64,000 nt of DNA from Companilactobacillus metriopterae (GCF_004117915.1 NZ_RSTD01000001.1:682001-746000), one strand, 5' to 3'. Shown: positions 29,210 through 37,962, numbered from the stretch's first letter. Translations and numbers: made by a program. The notes: generated by a model not told the origin, from the letters alone.

Positions 29210-29530
29210 TTAAATTGTTATTTGATATAGCACCTGATACATTTTTTCGTCTTCGATATATGTTTCAAACGATTGATATGTAATATCGTGTGCACAAAAA
29301 AAGTCAGTGATTTTTTTCTCACTGACTAAATCTTTTTTATTTGTATATAATTCGACATTTACATCCGAATCATCAAAATAGTTCTTGTTATCTGCATACG
29401 TTGGATTGTTTGATATTTGATAATAGATTAAATAAGGTAAACTAGGTGACTCACCTTTTTTAAATTGAAAATAAGATATCGGCAAATCAACTTCTGCAGT
29501 TAGCAACTTGTAAAAATCTTGTAATTTCAT
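29210..29530 (-). CDS. Tail terminator/completion protein
   Basis: 106 aa. Size, predicted alpha-beta fold and position between the gp10-like neck protein and the major tail protein fit the tail-completion family (DUF806/Tc type). The sequence SPSLPYLIYYQI resembles the conserved strand of that group. It would cap the tail tube. Confidence 0.7.
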   Translation of the reverse strand: MKLQDFYKLLTAEVDLPISYFQFKKGESPSLPYLIYYQISNNPTYADNKNYFDDSDVNVELYTNKKDLVSEKKITDFFCAHDITYQSFETYIEDEKMYQVLYQITI

Positions 29531-29886
29531 TTTTTCAACTTACTTTCTACAGTTTTTTCAAAATTGTTTATCGCATGTTCTTCTGCTATTGAAATATGTG
29601 GAAAAGCTCTGACGCTTCCACCGTTCCTTTTCTTGTGCCCATATTCTAGTAAGTGAGTGATTTGATAATGATTTTTATTTCTAACAATTATTGCAGTTCC
29701 CTGTTTCTGAGTTCCCCAACTTTTAGCGTATGCTCCGCCTCCCTTATTTCTTTTGGGAGATGTTGATTTAAGTTCTTGAACAGCTTCCTTTGCAACTTTC
29801 TTTTTAGATTCTTCTAAATCACGTTCCACCTCAGTACTATAATCTTCAAGGGCTTGAGTTATTTCTTTAGTCAAATCTACCGCCAT
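29527..29886 (-). CDS. HK97 gp10-like neck protein
   Basis: 119 aa from ATG 29886 (AGGAGG 9 nt upstream). A Lys/Glu-rich N-terminal helix, then GAYAKSW and HLLEYGHKKRNGGSVRAFPHI, the characteristic core of HK97-gp10-type head-tail proteins. Overlaps the next gene's start by 4 nt. Confidence 0.85.
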   Translation of the reverse strand: MAVDLTKEITQALEDYSTEVERDLEESKKKVAKEAVQELKSTSPKRNKGGGAYAKSWGTQKQGTAIIVRNKNHYQITHLLEYGHKKRNGGSVRAFPHISIAEEHAINNFEKTVESKLKK

Positions 29887-30181
29887 CAGCAATTACCTCC
29901 TGACAGTAGATTGTGGTAAATTCACCATTTTCAGCAATTCTATATATTTGATATCTTTTTCTTTTAAAAATAGCCTCTTGCTCATTTTTATATTCAAATG
30001 AATAGAATTTAAATGCTTTATCTGGTTTATATCCCAATTGACCAGCGCTTGAAAACTCGTTTATTCCTAACGCCAATTTGTTACAAAAAACTTCTCTTTT
30101 ATTAGAAATAGGAATTCTATTCCCGAGATCATCCACTTCGTAACTAACAGATATTAATTGAATGACTTCGTTATATCTCAT
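29867..30181 (-). CDS. Head-tail adaptor (phage head closure protein)
   Basis: 104 aa from ATG 30181, within the end of the preceding gene and with GGTGG upstream; the longer frame to 30268 is discounted. Beta-rich with YEVDDLGNRIP and REVFCN at its start, like the SPP1 gp16 / head-closure family. Confidence 0.75.
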   Translation of the reverse strand: MRYNEVIQLISVSYEVDDLGNRIPISNKREVFCNKLALGINEFSSAGQLGYKPDKAFKFYSFEYKNEQEAIFKRKRYQIYRIAENGEFTTIYCQEVIADGGRFD

Positions 30182-30455
30182 CAGCTTCACCACCATACAT
30201 TGCCAACGTATTTTTTTTATCAATATATAAATTGTTGAATCGTCCAGCGTCTTGATTATCAAATCCAAAAGTTGCTTTACAATAAAATATTATTGCTTGC
30301 TTGGCTAATATATTAGAATCACTATTAGCTATTTCAGATTTAACACCTGCCGTTATAAGGTCATTCCTTGCAGCAGAAATAAGGTCTGTTAATTCAGTGT
30401 CAAACTGATTGTTTTCTTTAGATATCCTTAGTGCTAGCTTTACTTCGTTAAGCAA
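30171..30455 (-). CDS. gp6-like head-tail connector
   Basis: 94 aa, all-helical. LKLALRI-like start, FDTELTDLISAARNDL and AIIFYCKATFGF are typical of the phage gp6-like connector family (DUF3199/gp6). It should sit under the portal ring. Confidence 0.8.
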   Translation of the reverse strand: MLNEVKLALRISKENNQFDTELTDLISAARNDLITAGVKSEIANSDSNILAKQAIIFYCKATFGFDNQDAGRFNNLYIDKKNTLAMYGGEADEI

Positions 30456-30468
30456 ATTACCACCACCT

Positions 30469-31107
30469 TTAAGACCATTCTAGATTGATAGTAAAATCTT
30501 TTGATGTTGAGATATCCTCTGTAGAAACATTTTTAATGATGATTTTCTTAGTAGCACCAATTGCAGCACCTGCTCCGGGATTCTTATTGATCATTGACTC
30601 AGAAGCAAAGTCTACTTGTAACATTGGTGCGCCTTTAGTTGAAATTGTTGGATTAAGAATTGAAGGTGTATCGTCGAAAAATAGTTCAACCCCTTTATCC
30701 AAAACAACCAACTTGTCTGTTGGTTTACCATCTTTAGCAAAGTATTCATTAAAACTTTCAATCTTTTCAATCGGAATTCCTGTTCCTTCTGGAGCAGCAT
30801 ACTTCGCTCTGGCAAACATTACTTGTGCGCCGTCGATATTCTTAGAAAATTTTAGAGTGGTTTCATTTGAATTAACAAATTCTGTTCCAACTTCCATTGT
30901 TATATCTTCGCCATCAACTTTTGCGTACCACAAAAACCATCTAGCTGGAGGAGTTTTTAAAGTGAATTCTTGTCGATCAATTACATCTTCTCCGTCCTTT
31001 AGCTCATAAACATTTGTTGAACCACCCATGAAATCTTCAAAATCATATTCCTCACCTTTTAAGAAGTTATCTTTTTCTAAATTTCCATTTACGAATAACT
31101 TAGTCAT
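30469..31107 (-). CDS. Structural protein between capsid and connector genes, unknown
   Basis: 212 aa, beta-rich, with no cysteine-rich or catalytic motif. It lies directly after the capsid gene (its ATG is 1 nt after the +1-frame stop described for the capsid) and before the connector. Possible head decoration or fibre protein; assignment rests only on place and composition. Confidence 0.6.
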   Translation of the reverse strand: MTKLFVNGNLEKDNFLKGEEYDFEDFMGGSTNVYELKDGEDVIDRQEFTLKTPPARWFLWYAKVDGEDITMEVGTEFVNSNETTLKFSKNIDGAQVMFARAKYAAPEGTGIPIEKIESFNEYFAKDGKPTDKLVVLDKGVELFFDDTPSILNPTISTKGAPMLQVDFASESMINKNPGAGAAIGATKKIIIKNVSTEDISTSKDFTINLEWS

Positions 31108-31172
31108 ATTAAACTCCCTTCAAAGTTGCTTTTGTTTCCGTTGTATTAGTTACCTCAACCTTTGTTGCAGTC

Positions 31173-32399
31173 TTACTTGGCTGAGGTTTTACTGGGTGTA
31201 TCTGTTGATAAAATGGCAAATGCTTTTTCATCTAATACATCTGCATCTACAATTGTATATGCCACATAATCATCTTCACGTTCTTTAGCGTGTGTTTCAG
31301 TTGTAATAGATAGTGGTGCATTTTGGTTTTTAACTGAACCTGCATTTGCATTACCAAATAAAGTTTCACCATCAGGAATACTTGCATCAGGTTTAACAGT
31401 GTAACCAAATAATCTTCCTACACCACCAGAAGTTGTATCTGGAATAAAGTATGGACGACCATTTCCATCAACGATATTTGCTAGTGAATTCCAGATTGTA
31501 GAATTATTTGCATAGAAATTTGAACCTTGCGTATATGATGAATGAATTGAAGAAATTTGTTTGATTACATCAGCATATTTCATAGCATCTTTATAAGTAA
31601 TAATTTGTTTCTTACCTTCATCTGTTTCTAGAAGAGCTGTTTTAATTCCTTTAGGTTGATCAACACCATTACCTGTATATGCTGCAACTCCAAGAGCTAC
31701 ACCAATACGTTCAGCAAGTTCTTGTTCTAAGAATCCAATGAATTCTGGAATTGCCATATTTTTCATTTTCCATGAAACAGTTACTGATTTAGATAATTCT
31801 TTACCATCTAATCTAAGTTGTGCAAAAGTATTCTTTTCATCAACAGTGGCTGTAGGTTCGTCATACCATGCTGCATCTCCTGATTCAATTGCTGTGTGTT
31901 TGTTAAATGTAAGAGTACCTGTAACAGCAAATCCTCGAATGTCTGCCCAAAGTGGATATTGTTCTTCTGCACGTTTCCAAATTCCAGCCACTACAGTATC
32001 TGGAATTAGAGTTGGTGTATTTTGAGTAGTATGTGTAAATGATGCATCATTCAAAAATGTACGGTTTGTGTTTTCAAAAACTGATACTTCTGAATCTGTC
32101 AAATCTTGTCCTAACAGTTTCTTTGCCCAAGCATTTGTATAGTTTGCTTCTTCGGGGTTATTATTCTCAATTACTTGCCCTGAAATTGTTTGTGATACGT
32201 TTTCTAATTTATCCATTGATTCATTTCCTTCTAATTTATTTTGATTTGCTAAATTGATAGCTGAATTTTCAAATTCTCGTGCTAGATCTTTAGCTTGATC
32301 TTGTAATTTTTCAGATTGTTCTAAATCGTTGTTATTAAGTGCTGTTTGAGCTTCATTTAACAATGATTCATATTTTTCATTAAATTCTGTTTTATTCAT
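31173..32399 (-). CDS. Major capsid protein, HK97 fold, with probable +1-frame extension to 31109
   Basis: 408 aa in frame. The N-terminal ~100 residues are a helical Glu/Gln-rich delta (scaffold) domain, removed by the protease in HK97-type phages. The mature part begins near the Asn-rich stretch at about 80-130 and includes LIPDTVVAGIWKRAEE and TLTFNKHTA. At codon 402 (CCC, followed by A) a +1 shift would add 27 residues, beginning VKPQPSKTATKVEV, and end at 31109, one base before the next ATG. Without it 65 nt stay uncoded and the next ribosome site would lie in unread sequence. Confidence 0.92.
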   Translation of the reverse strand: MNKTEFNEKYESLLNEAQTALNNNDLEQSEKLQDQAKDLAREFENSAINLANQNKLEGNESMDKLENVSQTISGQVIENNNPEEANYTNAWAKKLLGQDLTDSEVSVFENTNRTFLNDASFTHTTQNTPTLIPDTVVAGIWKRAEEQYPLWADIRGFAVTGTLTFNKHTAIESGDAAWYDEPTATVDEKNTFAQLRLDGKELSKSVTVSWKMKNMAIPEFIGFLEQELAERIGVALGVAAYTGNGVDQPKGIKTALLETDEGKKQIITYKDAMKYADVIKQISSIHSSYTQGSNFYANNSTIWNSLANIVDGNGRPYFIPDTTSGGVGRLFGYTVKPDASIPDGETLFGNANAGSVKNQNAPLSITTETHAKEREDDYVAYTIVDADVLDEKAFAILSTDTPSKTSAK

Positions 32400-33198
32400 A
32401 AATTTTTCCCTTCAATTTTAAAATAGTTAATGAATTCGAAAGATTATCTTTCTTTTTATCGTCATCTTCATCATCTGAAGAAGTAGATTCTTCTTTATCT
32501 TTTTCAGGTTTGTTTTTATCATTTTCTTCTTCTGACTTAGATGTATCTTTATCACCTGATTCTTCTTTATCGTCCTCTTCATCTTTAGTTTTATTAATCA
32601 AGTTTAAAAACTTGTTTAAAGATTCTGGAGATACAACATTGTTTAAATCATTTGATAAAACTGGTTCTTCCTCACTGACAAATAGCATTTCGTCGGCAAA
32701 TCCTTGTTCAATTGCTTTATCTGCACTCAACCAGGTTTCTGAATTCATCATTTTTAAGATTTCTTCTTTAGTTTTTCCAGTCTTTTGAACGTACGAATTA
32801 GCAAGTGATTCATTACAGTTTTTTAGTATTTCTGACATCTTATCCATATCACGATAATCGCCATTAGCTCCGCTGGATACATTGTGTATCATAATTTGAG
32901 CTGTTGGAGACATCTTGATAGTAGTCCCACCCATTGCAATAACACTGGCAGAACTTGCAGCTATTCCATAAACTTTAACGTCTACGTTTCCTGAATAATC
33001 TTTAAGCATGGAGTATATTTCTGAGCCAGCAAATACATCCCCGCCTCCTGAATTAATTACTATTTCAATATCTTCAGTATCCGATTCGTTCAAAAAATCT
33101 TGAACCTTAGCTGGACTTGTATAATCCATTCCAAAAAAGTCATACATCATTCCGTAATCATTTGATACTACTGCACCATTAATTTGTAGTTTCTTCAT
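32392..33198 (-). CDS. Head maturation protease (ClpP-type)
   Basis: 268 aa. S14/ClpP-fold protease: VINSGGGDVFAGSEIY, the Ser nucleophile in GIAASSASVIAMGG, and the His in QIMIHNVSSG. A very acidic Lys/Asp/Glu-Ser tail (about 205-255) follows. It trims the capsid delta domain. Overlaps portal and capsid genes by 8-20 nt. Confidence 0.92.
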   Translation of the reverse strand: MKKLQINGAVVSNDYGMMYDFFGMDYTSPAKVQDFLNESDTEDIEIVINSGGGDVFAGSEIYSMLKDYSGNVDVKVYGIAASSASVIAMGGTTIKMSPTAQIMIHNVSSGANGDYRDMDKMSEILKNCNESLANSYVQKTGKTKEEILKMMNSETWLSADKAIEQGFADEMLFVSEEEPVLSNDLNNVVSPESLNKFLNLINKTKDEEDDKEESGDKDTSKSEEENDKNKPEKDKEESTSSDDEDDDKKKDNLSNSLTILKLKGKIYE

Positions 33199-34372
33199 CT
33201 ATACCACCTCCCTTCTGGTTGTCGTCATGTTCTGAATCACGTTCAGTATCCTTACGAAGAACATACTCATCACCACCATCTCTTGGAGATAGATTGAAGT
33301 AACTTCTAACCTCGTTAGCATTCATAATTCCGTCTTCAACAAATTTAGCTAGAGACAGCTTAGTTTGCATGGATGCAAAGGTCATTGAACTTGATTCAAA
33401 TATTATTGAATTACCCATTTGTCGTTGCCTTGGATTAAATAGTTTCAAAGTAAATTGGTCAGACAGCTGTTTAAGTATTGGTTCAATTTGAGATTCGTAA
33501 AATGAAATCCATTGATTCTCGGTATAACTAGCTTGCAGAATATTTTTATTAATATTGAACAAGCTATAAATTCTATCAGTGACATTTTCTAGTTGATCTT
33601 TACCGGGAACATAAGGATTAACCTGTACTTGTTTGGCTTCTGCCTTAGCATCAACAGCAGCTACTCCAAAGGATTCAGATTCTGTACTTAGATAAGCTTT
33701 TGCAAATTCCTGTGCGCCTTTCGTTACATCTTCTGGCCTAGAACTCGTATTGTATTGGAGTAACCACCTTACTGCGTTTGAATTTTGCACAGCTTTAATG
33801 ATTCCTTTATCAGAAGCTTCAACTACATCCATCAATGCAGAAATAGTTTCATTTATAGGTGTTCCAAAAATCTCGTTATCTGTGTAATCTTTACGTAAAT
33901 GAATAAGATCTGAATATCTAAAGGTATAGATATCTCCCTGTCTCATAAAGAATCTAACGTAAACATTCCCTTGCTTATCAATTATTCCTTCAAAGGACGT
34001 TGCAGAAGAAATTGGATAAATTGCTTGTCCCAAACCATTCGAATCTCTTACAATCACTGCAAAAGCATTATTGTTTAGCTCTAGCATTGAAGTAAGCTTT
34101 TCTTGTAACATTTGACCAGTCATTAAAGGATTAGGATATTTAAGTAACTCCCGCATGTAATAATCAGGGTCTACAGAGTCTTTCTTTAGATGTTTAGCTA
34201 CTGCTTTCCCTACAGTTGATGACTTAGTTCTGACAATCGATCTAATAATGTCTGACTTATATAAGTTTCCATTCCAAGAAAAAAAGCCGTTACCCTCACT
34301 GACTACCATTTGATAAGTAGGAGTGACGGTCGGCTTTTCTTGTCGACTAAAAATATTTGTAAAAATTCCCAT
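33179..34372 (-). CDS. Portal protein (HK97 family)
   Basis: 397 aa, usual length for HK97-type portals. Visible family stretches include VRTKSSTVGKAVAKHL, MLELNNNAFAVIVRD and YSLFNINKNIL. Forms the dodecameric DNA gate at the capsid vertex. C-terminus acidic and hydrophilic. Confidence 0.92.
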   Translation of the reverse strand: MGIFTNIFSRQEKPTVTPTYQMVVSEGNGFFSWNGNLYKSDIIRSIVRTKSSTVGKAVAKHLKKDSVDPDYYMRELLKYPNPLMTGQMLQEKLTSMLELNNNAFAVIVRDSNGLGQAIYPISSATSFEGIIDKQGNVYVRFFMRQGDIYTFRYSDLIHLRKDYTDNEIFGTPINETISALMDVVEASDKGIIKAVQNSNAVRWLLQYNTSSRPEDVTKGAQEFAKAYLSTESESFGVAAVDAKAEAKQVQVNPYVPGKDQLENVTDRIYSLFNINKNILQASYTENQWISFYESQIEPILKQLSDQFTLKLFNPRQRQMGNSIIFESSSMTFASMQTKLSLAKFVEDGIMNANEVRSYFNLSPRDGGDEYVLRKDTERDSEHDDNQKGGGIDEETTN

Positions 34373-34384
34373 TCAGTTCTCCTT

Positions 34385-36079
34385 TCATATTAAGCTTTGG
34401 TACTCGTCCATATGATTTTCCCAAGCAACATAAGCATCCAGTAGCGATGCTAGTCCATCAATTCGCTTATGCTGATTTGAACCTTTAGAGGGTTGAATAT
34501 TACCATTTCTATCAATATCAACAGTAGTATTTGAAATACACCATTTAAGAATTGGATTATTATTGTAAACAATTTTTTGTGATTTAAAGTCAGCTCCTAA
34601 TGAATTCATTGGTGCTGATAATGTTTTCTTACCTTGAATTACAGGCTCTGTTACTGCCTTACCAAAAGTATCTTGAAGCTCATCAGTTAAATACGTAGCA
34701 GACCATGAATCATATCCAATTTTAAACATATATATGTCTTCCTCTGTTTGGACTTCATAAAACCACTTCGTTATATCTTTGTAATTGATTTTATTACCTT
34801 GACTTAATCGCAATAAACCACGGTCTTTCCATTTATCGTATGGTATTTTATCTTCCTTTATACGTTGTTCAAATCTATCCTCTGGTAACCAATACATTTG
34901 CTTAACATATATGTGTTCATCATCAGGCACTTGAAAAATAACAGTTGCGCAAGTTAAATCAGTGGTCTTTGATAGATCAATGCCTCCTACCCCATACCTA
35001 GGTTTTAATTCAGCAGCATCAAATACCATTTCATTATTGAAATCTTCAAAGTTTAACCATGACTCTGTAGATGTCTCTCGAATATTAAATTCTTTACAAA
35101 GTAAGTTTTTTACCAATGCACTATTTTGCTTAGCACGTTCAACCTTTTCTGAAAGAGTTGTTCTATTCTTAATTGTACCTAGTCCAGGGTTGGCTTTTTT
35201 CCAATTCTTCTCTTCTGTCCATTCGCTTCTACTGTCAAGCTCATATATGAAGAATATTGATCGATGATCCTTATATCCGTCACTCTGGTCGTAACCACCG
35301 ATAGTCATTTCAGCTTCTTCATAAATCTGATCATAAATATCCTCACGAACAGTACCAGCTGTTGAAGTGATAAATATTAATGGTTGTGTTCTAGCAGTAA
35401 TACCATCAGCCATGATGTTATAAAGTGATTCGCCGTTCTTCCACTGATGAATTTCATCCATGAGAACGCCGTGAACATTTAATCCATCCAATGAGTCAGA
35501 ATCGGAAGCAAGTGGTTTAAATATTCCATCGTTATAATCTTCTGAATCTAATTCATTAACTTTAGGTTTAATAATCTTTTTAAGTTGTGGCGATTTTTTA
35601 ACCATAGATCTAGCTTCTTTCCAAATGATTTTGGATTGGTCTTTTTTAGTAGCAACAGCATAAATTTCTGGACCAGGTTCTCCATCAGCAACTTGAAGAT
35701 ACAAAGAAACGGCAGACCCTAGTAAGGATTTGCCGTTTTTCTTTCCAATTATTAATGTAGCTCTCTGATATTGTCTATGTTCTTCTTCATCAATGAAGCC
35801 AAATATAGATGCTAACATTGCTTTTTCCCATAATTCCAATTCAATAGTTTTTCCACCTTGCGAACCCTTAGAGTGATGACAATAGTTTTCAATGAATTCG
35901 AGTACATGGTTGCCTCTAAAGTTGGAATAGAAGAAACCATCTTCATTATGGGATAATTTCCAAACTAAATGTTTATACGTTGAATATATCTTTGTATCAA
36001 CAATTTCTTTCCCACCGTTTTGTGCAAATGTATTCCAGTAATCTAGTATTGGATTATAGTCATCAGGATACTTAATCAT
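34385..36079 (-). CDS. Terminase large subunit
   Basis: 564 aa, Terminase_1 type. The ATPase domain shows a Walker A-like IIGKKNGKSLLGS at about 111-123 and Walker B GVLMDEIHQW with FITSTAGT coupling motif; the RNase H-like nuclease domain begins at YGVGGIDLSKTTDL (about 365) and continues IGYDSWSA. It powers DNA packaging and cuts the concatemer. Overlaps TerS by 4 nt. Confidence 0.95.
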   Translation of the reverse strand: MIKYPDDYNPILDYWNTFAQNGGKEIVDTKIYSTYKHLVWKLSHNEDGFFYSNFRGNHVLEFIENYCHHSKGSQGGKTIELELWEKAMLASIFGFIDEEEHRQYQRATLIIGKKNGKSLLGSAVSLYLQVADGEPGPEIYAVATKKDQSKIIWKEARSMVKKSPQLKKIIKPKVNELDSEDYNDGIFKPLASDSDSLDGLNVHGVLMDEIHQWKNGESLYNIMADGITARTQPLIFITSTAGTVREDIYDQIYEEAEMTIGGYDQSDGYKDHRSIFFIYELDSRSEWTEEKNWKKANPGLGTIKNRTTLSEKVERAKQNSALVKNLLCKEFNIRETSTESWLNFEDFNNEMVFDAAELKPRYGVGGIDLSKTTDLTCATVIFQVPDDEHIYVKQMYWLPEDRFEQRIKEDKIPYDKWKDRGLLRLSQGNKINYKDITKWFYEVQTEEDIYMFKIGYDSWSATYLTDELQDTFGKAVTEPVIQGKKTLSAPMNSLGADFKSQKIVYNNNPILKWCISNTTVDIDRNGNIQPSKGSNQHKRIDGLASLLDAYVAWENHMDEYQSLI

Positions 36080-36444
36080 TGTCTCTGTCCTAAGAACTTA
36101 GAAAATCCATTGTCATCATCAGTGACAGGAACAGATACTTCCTTAGGTAGTAAACCTATCAACTTATCGTAAGTGGAAGTAAACCTATTGATCATAGTGT
36201 TATATGATTTTTGAGCAGGATTTTCTATAAGTAATATTTGTTTACCGTTTACCATTTCAACCACTGGACCATTTGTTTTGATGTCTTCTTCCAAGTTTTC
36301 AAGAGTTACAGTCATAAATGAAAGTCTATCGATTAGTTTGTCAGCAATTGCTTGTTTCTCGTCAGGTATATCTTCAAAAGCTTGTTTTAGTGATTTTTTC
36401 TCTTTATTTATCTTTTTATCTTCTGGACTTAATTTTTTTGCCAT
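36076..36444 (-). CDS. Terminase small subunit (P27 family)
   Basis: 122 aa. The helical core LIDRLSFMTVTLENLEEDI and ENPAQKSYNTMINRFTSTYDKLIGLL is the P27-family signature. Binds the packaging start site and recruits TerL. The upstream 200 nt hold a GC-rich segment that could be that site. Confidence 0.88.
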   Translation of the reverse strand: MAKKLSPEDKKINKEKKSLKQAFEDIPDEKQAIADKLIDRLSFMTVTLENLEEDIKTNGPVVEMVNGKQILLIENPAQKSYNTMINRFTSTYDKLIGLLPKEVSVPVTDDDNGFSKFLGQRQ

Positions 36445-36645
36445 TTATTAAACCCCCCCTTATGTGGAAAATTGGATTTGCGTTATTTTAAAGTTTGACA
36501 TCGGTTCTTAACCCCACACCTACCTTTTCAAAGTGGACGGGGGGAGTCGCCGATTAAAAAATATTTTTTGAAATTTCCAAATAAAATTATTTTAAAATTT
36601 TTTGAATTAATATCTTAGTTTAGATTATTTATAAATAATTTTAAT
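36445..36645. other. Gap between HNH and terS with a GC-rich segment, possible cos region
   Basis: No gene is seen. Most of the gap is very AT-rich, but about 36507-36555 is markedly GC-rich with C-runs and a G6 run. Its place between the HNH endonuclease and TerS is where cos sites lie in HNH-containing HK97-type phages. No overhang can be defined from this sequence. Confidence 0.4.
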
Positions 36646-36960
36646 TTAATTTTCTTTTTTAATTACATTTCCTTTATCATCAAACATCAAATCATTTCTT
36701 ATTACAGATGCTTGCCCATGATGTTCTTCATTGTGACAAGTCTGACAGAGATATTCAAAGTTATCTTTGTTCAGTGTAATGTCTGGATCATTAATGTTTA
36801 AGATAGTTAGATGTATCTTGTGATGAACTATAACTCCAGGAACATATTCTCCTTTAGCCAAACAACGTTCACATAGTCCATCAACTTCTTTAATATATTG
36901 TGATCTTGCCTTGTACCATTGCTTACTATGATAGAAGGACTTAGCCCATGGCTTTGCCAT
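36646..36960 (-). CDS. HNH endonuclease of the packaging module
   Basis: 104 aa. Two CxxC zinc knuckles (CERC, CQTC) frame the HNH core: VIVHHKIHL, an Asn in KDNFEYLC, and CHNEEHH. In HK97-type phages an HNH protein encoded next to the terminase is needed for specific cos cleavage. ATG 36960 follows an AGGAGG site. Confidence 0.92.
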   Translation of the reverse strand: MAKPWAKSFYHSKQWYKARSQYIKEVDGLCERCLAKGEYVPGVIVHHKIHLTILNINDPDITLNKDNFEYLCQTCHNEEHHGQASVIRNDLMFDDKGNVIKKEN

Positions 36961-37130
36961 ATATGTATACCTCCTATGGTGGTGTATGTATAGACTATAT
37001 AGTTATCTACCATATATACCTATATGTGGTATAGGTATTTTAATACACCCTGTTCAAGTATGGGTACTGTAATCATGTACCCTAAAATAGATAGGGGTCT
37101 TCTACTACACCCTATTGTTTAACTACCCCA
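36961..37130 (-). promoter_or_regulatory. Late-operon control region
   Basis: A gene-free stretch upstream of the HNH gene, read leftward. It carries two copies of TACACCCTRTTS-like sequence on the + strand (37044-37055 and 37106-37117) and several palindromic blocks. Since all structural genes lie downstream and the late regulator is just upstream, this is the likely late promoter and activator-binding region. I could not fix a single -10/-35 pair. Confidence 0.5.
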
Positions 37131-37164
37131 AAACAAAAAGCACAGTCGAATGAGCGACTATGCT
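37131..37164 (-). terminator. Terminator closing the early transcript
   Basis: 10-bp stem AGCATAGTCG/CGACTGTGCT (one G-U pair) with a 6-nt loop, followed on the minus strand by TTTTTG. It lies after the late regulator and the tRNA-like element and before the late control region. Confidence 0.8.
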
Positions 37165-37240
37165 TAATGTTGTAATTTTTTATAGGACTACCCGTGGTAG
37201 TCTTTCTATTTTTATTTGCCTGCTAGGAATACAGACATAA

Positions 37241-37291
37241 GCAAGTAGCAGGAATCGAACCTACTACACCTTTTGGGAAACCTATACTTGC
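37241..37291 (-). ncRNA. 51-nt tRNA-like element
   Basis: Minus strand: a 7-bp acceptor-like stem GCAAGTA/TACTTGC, and a textbook T-arm GTAGG-TTCGATT-CCTGC joined directly to the 3' acceptor strand. Only 20 nt occupy the place of the D-arm and anticodon arm, so it cannot be a normal tRNA. It is followed by a 7-bp hairpin (37186-37202) and a terminator (37131-37164), suggesting a transcript tail of about 150 nt. It could be a remnant tRNA or a functional tRNA mimic. Confidence 0.5.
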
Positions 37292-37370
37292 TACTGGATA
37301 AAAATTTTATTTTTGCTACTATATCAATTTAACATGTTGACAAGGTTCATAAATACCGCTTTTTGTGCAG

Positions 37371-37796
37371 TTATTCAGAACTGGTCAGACCCTTCTCAAC
37401 AGCCAATAGTTCTAATAGTTTATATCTTTTGTTGTAGATACTTCGTACACTGTAATTCAACCTATCAGCAATCTCATACCACCCAAGATAATCAGAGTTA
37501 GCAAATCTAAGATTATACATTTCTAATTGCTCATCGCTCATTTTATCTATAGCACGCTCACAATCAGCTTTCAATTTAAACAGACGTTGAAGTTCCTTAT
37601 CTTCGTCTTTTTTTATTGCCAATATTTCTTGTGGTTTGATAATAACACCAGATGAACCACCACCAGTATTAGAATCACTTTCTGTCCAGGGATGTTCTAA
37701 TGAAACAACCCTAACAGCAATGTTGTAATTAACTTGTTGGTATTCCTTAAAATCCTCTTCTAATTCTAGAAGTCTACTCTTAGTTAATTGTTGAAT
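37371..37796 (-). CDS. RinA/ArpU-like late transcription regulator with apparent ATT start
   Basis: 141 aa when read from ATT 37796, which has AAGGAGG 8 nt upstream. The in-frame codons from there (QQLTKSRLLELEEDF, HPWTESDSNTGGG) match the usual N-terminus of this phage regulator family; no ATG, GTG or TTG occurs in frame before codon 59. The C-terminal half has a sigma-70 region 4-like helix-turn-helix (WYEIADRLNYSVRSIYNKRYKLL). It should activate late genes downstream. The start lies inside the preceding gene. Confidence 0.75.
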   Translation of the reverse strand: MQQLTKSRLLELEEDFKEYQQVNYNIAVRVVSLEHPWTESDSNTGGGSSGVIIKPQEILAIKKDEDKELQRLFKLKADCERAIDKMSDEQLEMYNLRFANSDYLGWYEIADRLNYSVRSIYNKRYKLLELLAVEKGLTSSE

Positions 37797-37962
37797 GATT
37801 TAATCCTCCTTTTAATGCAATAACTAACCGCCATGAATAGTAAGCTAGATTATTGGTAGCATCTAATATGTACTTTTCGTCATCTATCACTTGAAAGTCG
37901 TCCACAAGCATATATTCAATGCGGTGGCTCATTTCTTTTGAATATATTTTATTTTTTGTCAT
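37780..37962 (-). CDS. Small phage protein, unknown
   Basis: 60 aa, no motif recognised. Overlaps both neighbours by 14-17 nt. Its ribosome site is weak, so expression probably relies on coupling. Confidence 0.5.
   Translation of the reverse strand: MTKNKIYSKEMSHRIEYMLVDDFQVIDDEKYILDATNNLAYYSWRLVIALKGGLNHSTIN

Noticed and set aside
30485-31009. 174-codon rightward frame opposite the gene at 30469-31107
   Set aside because: No ribosome site or promoter; the opposite strand has a well-placed gene in the structural order.
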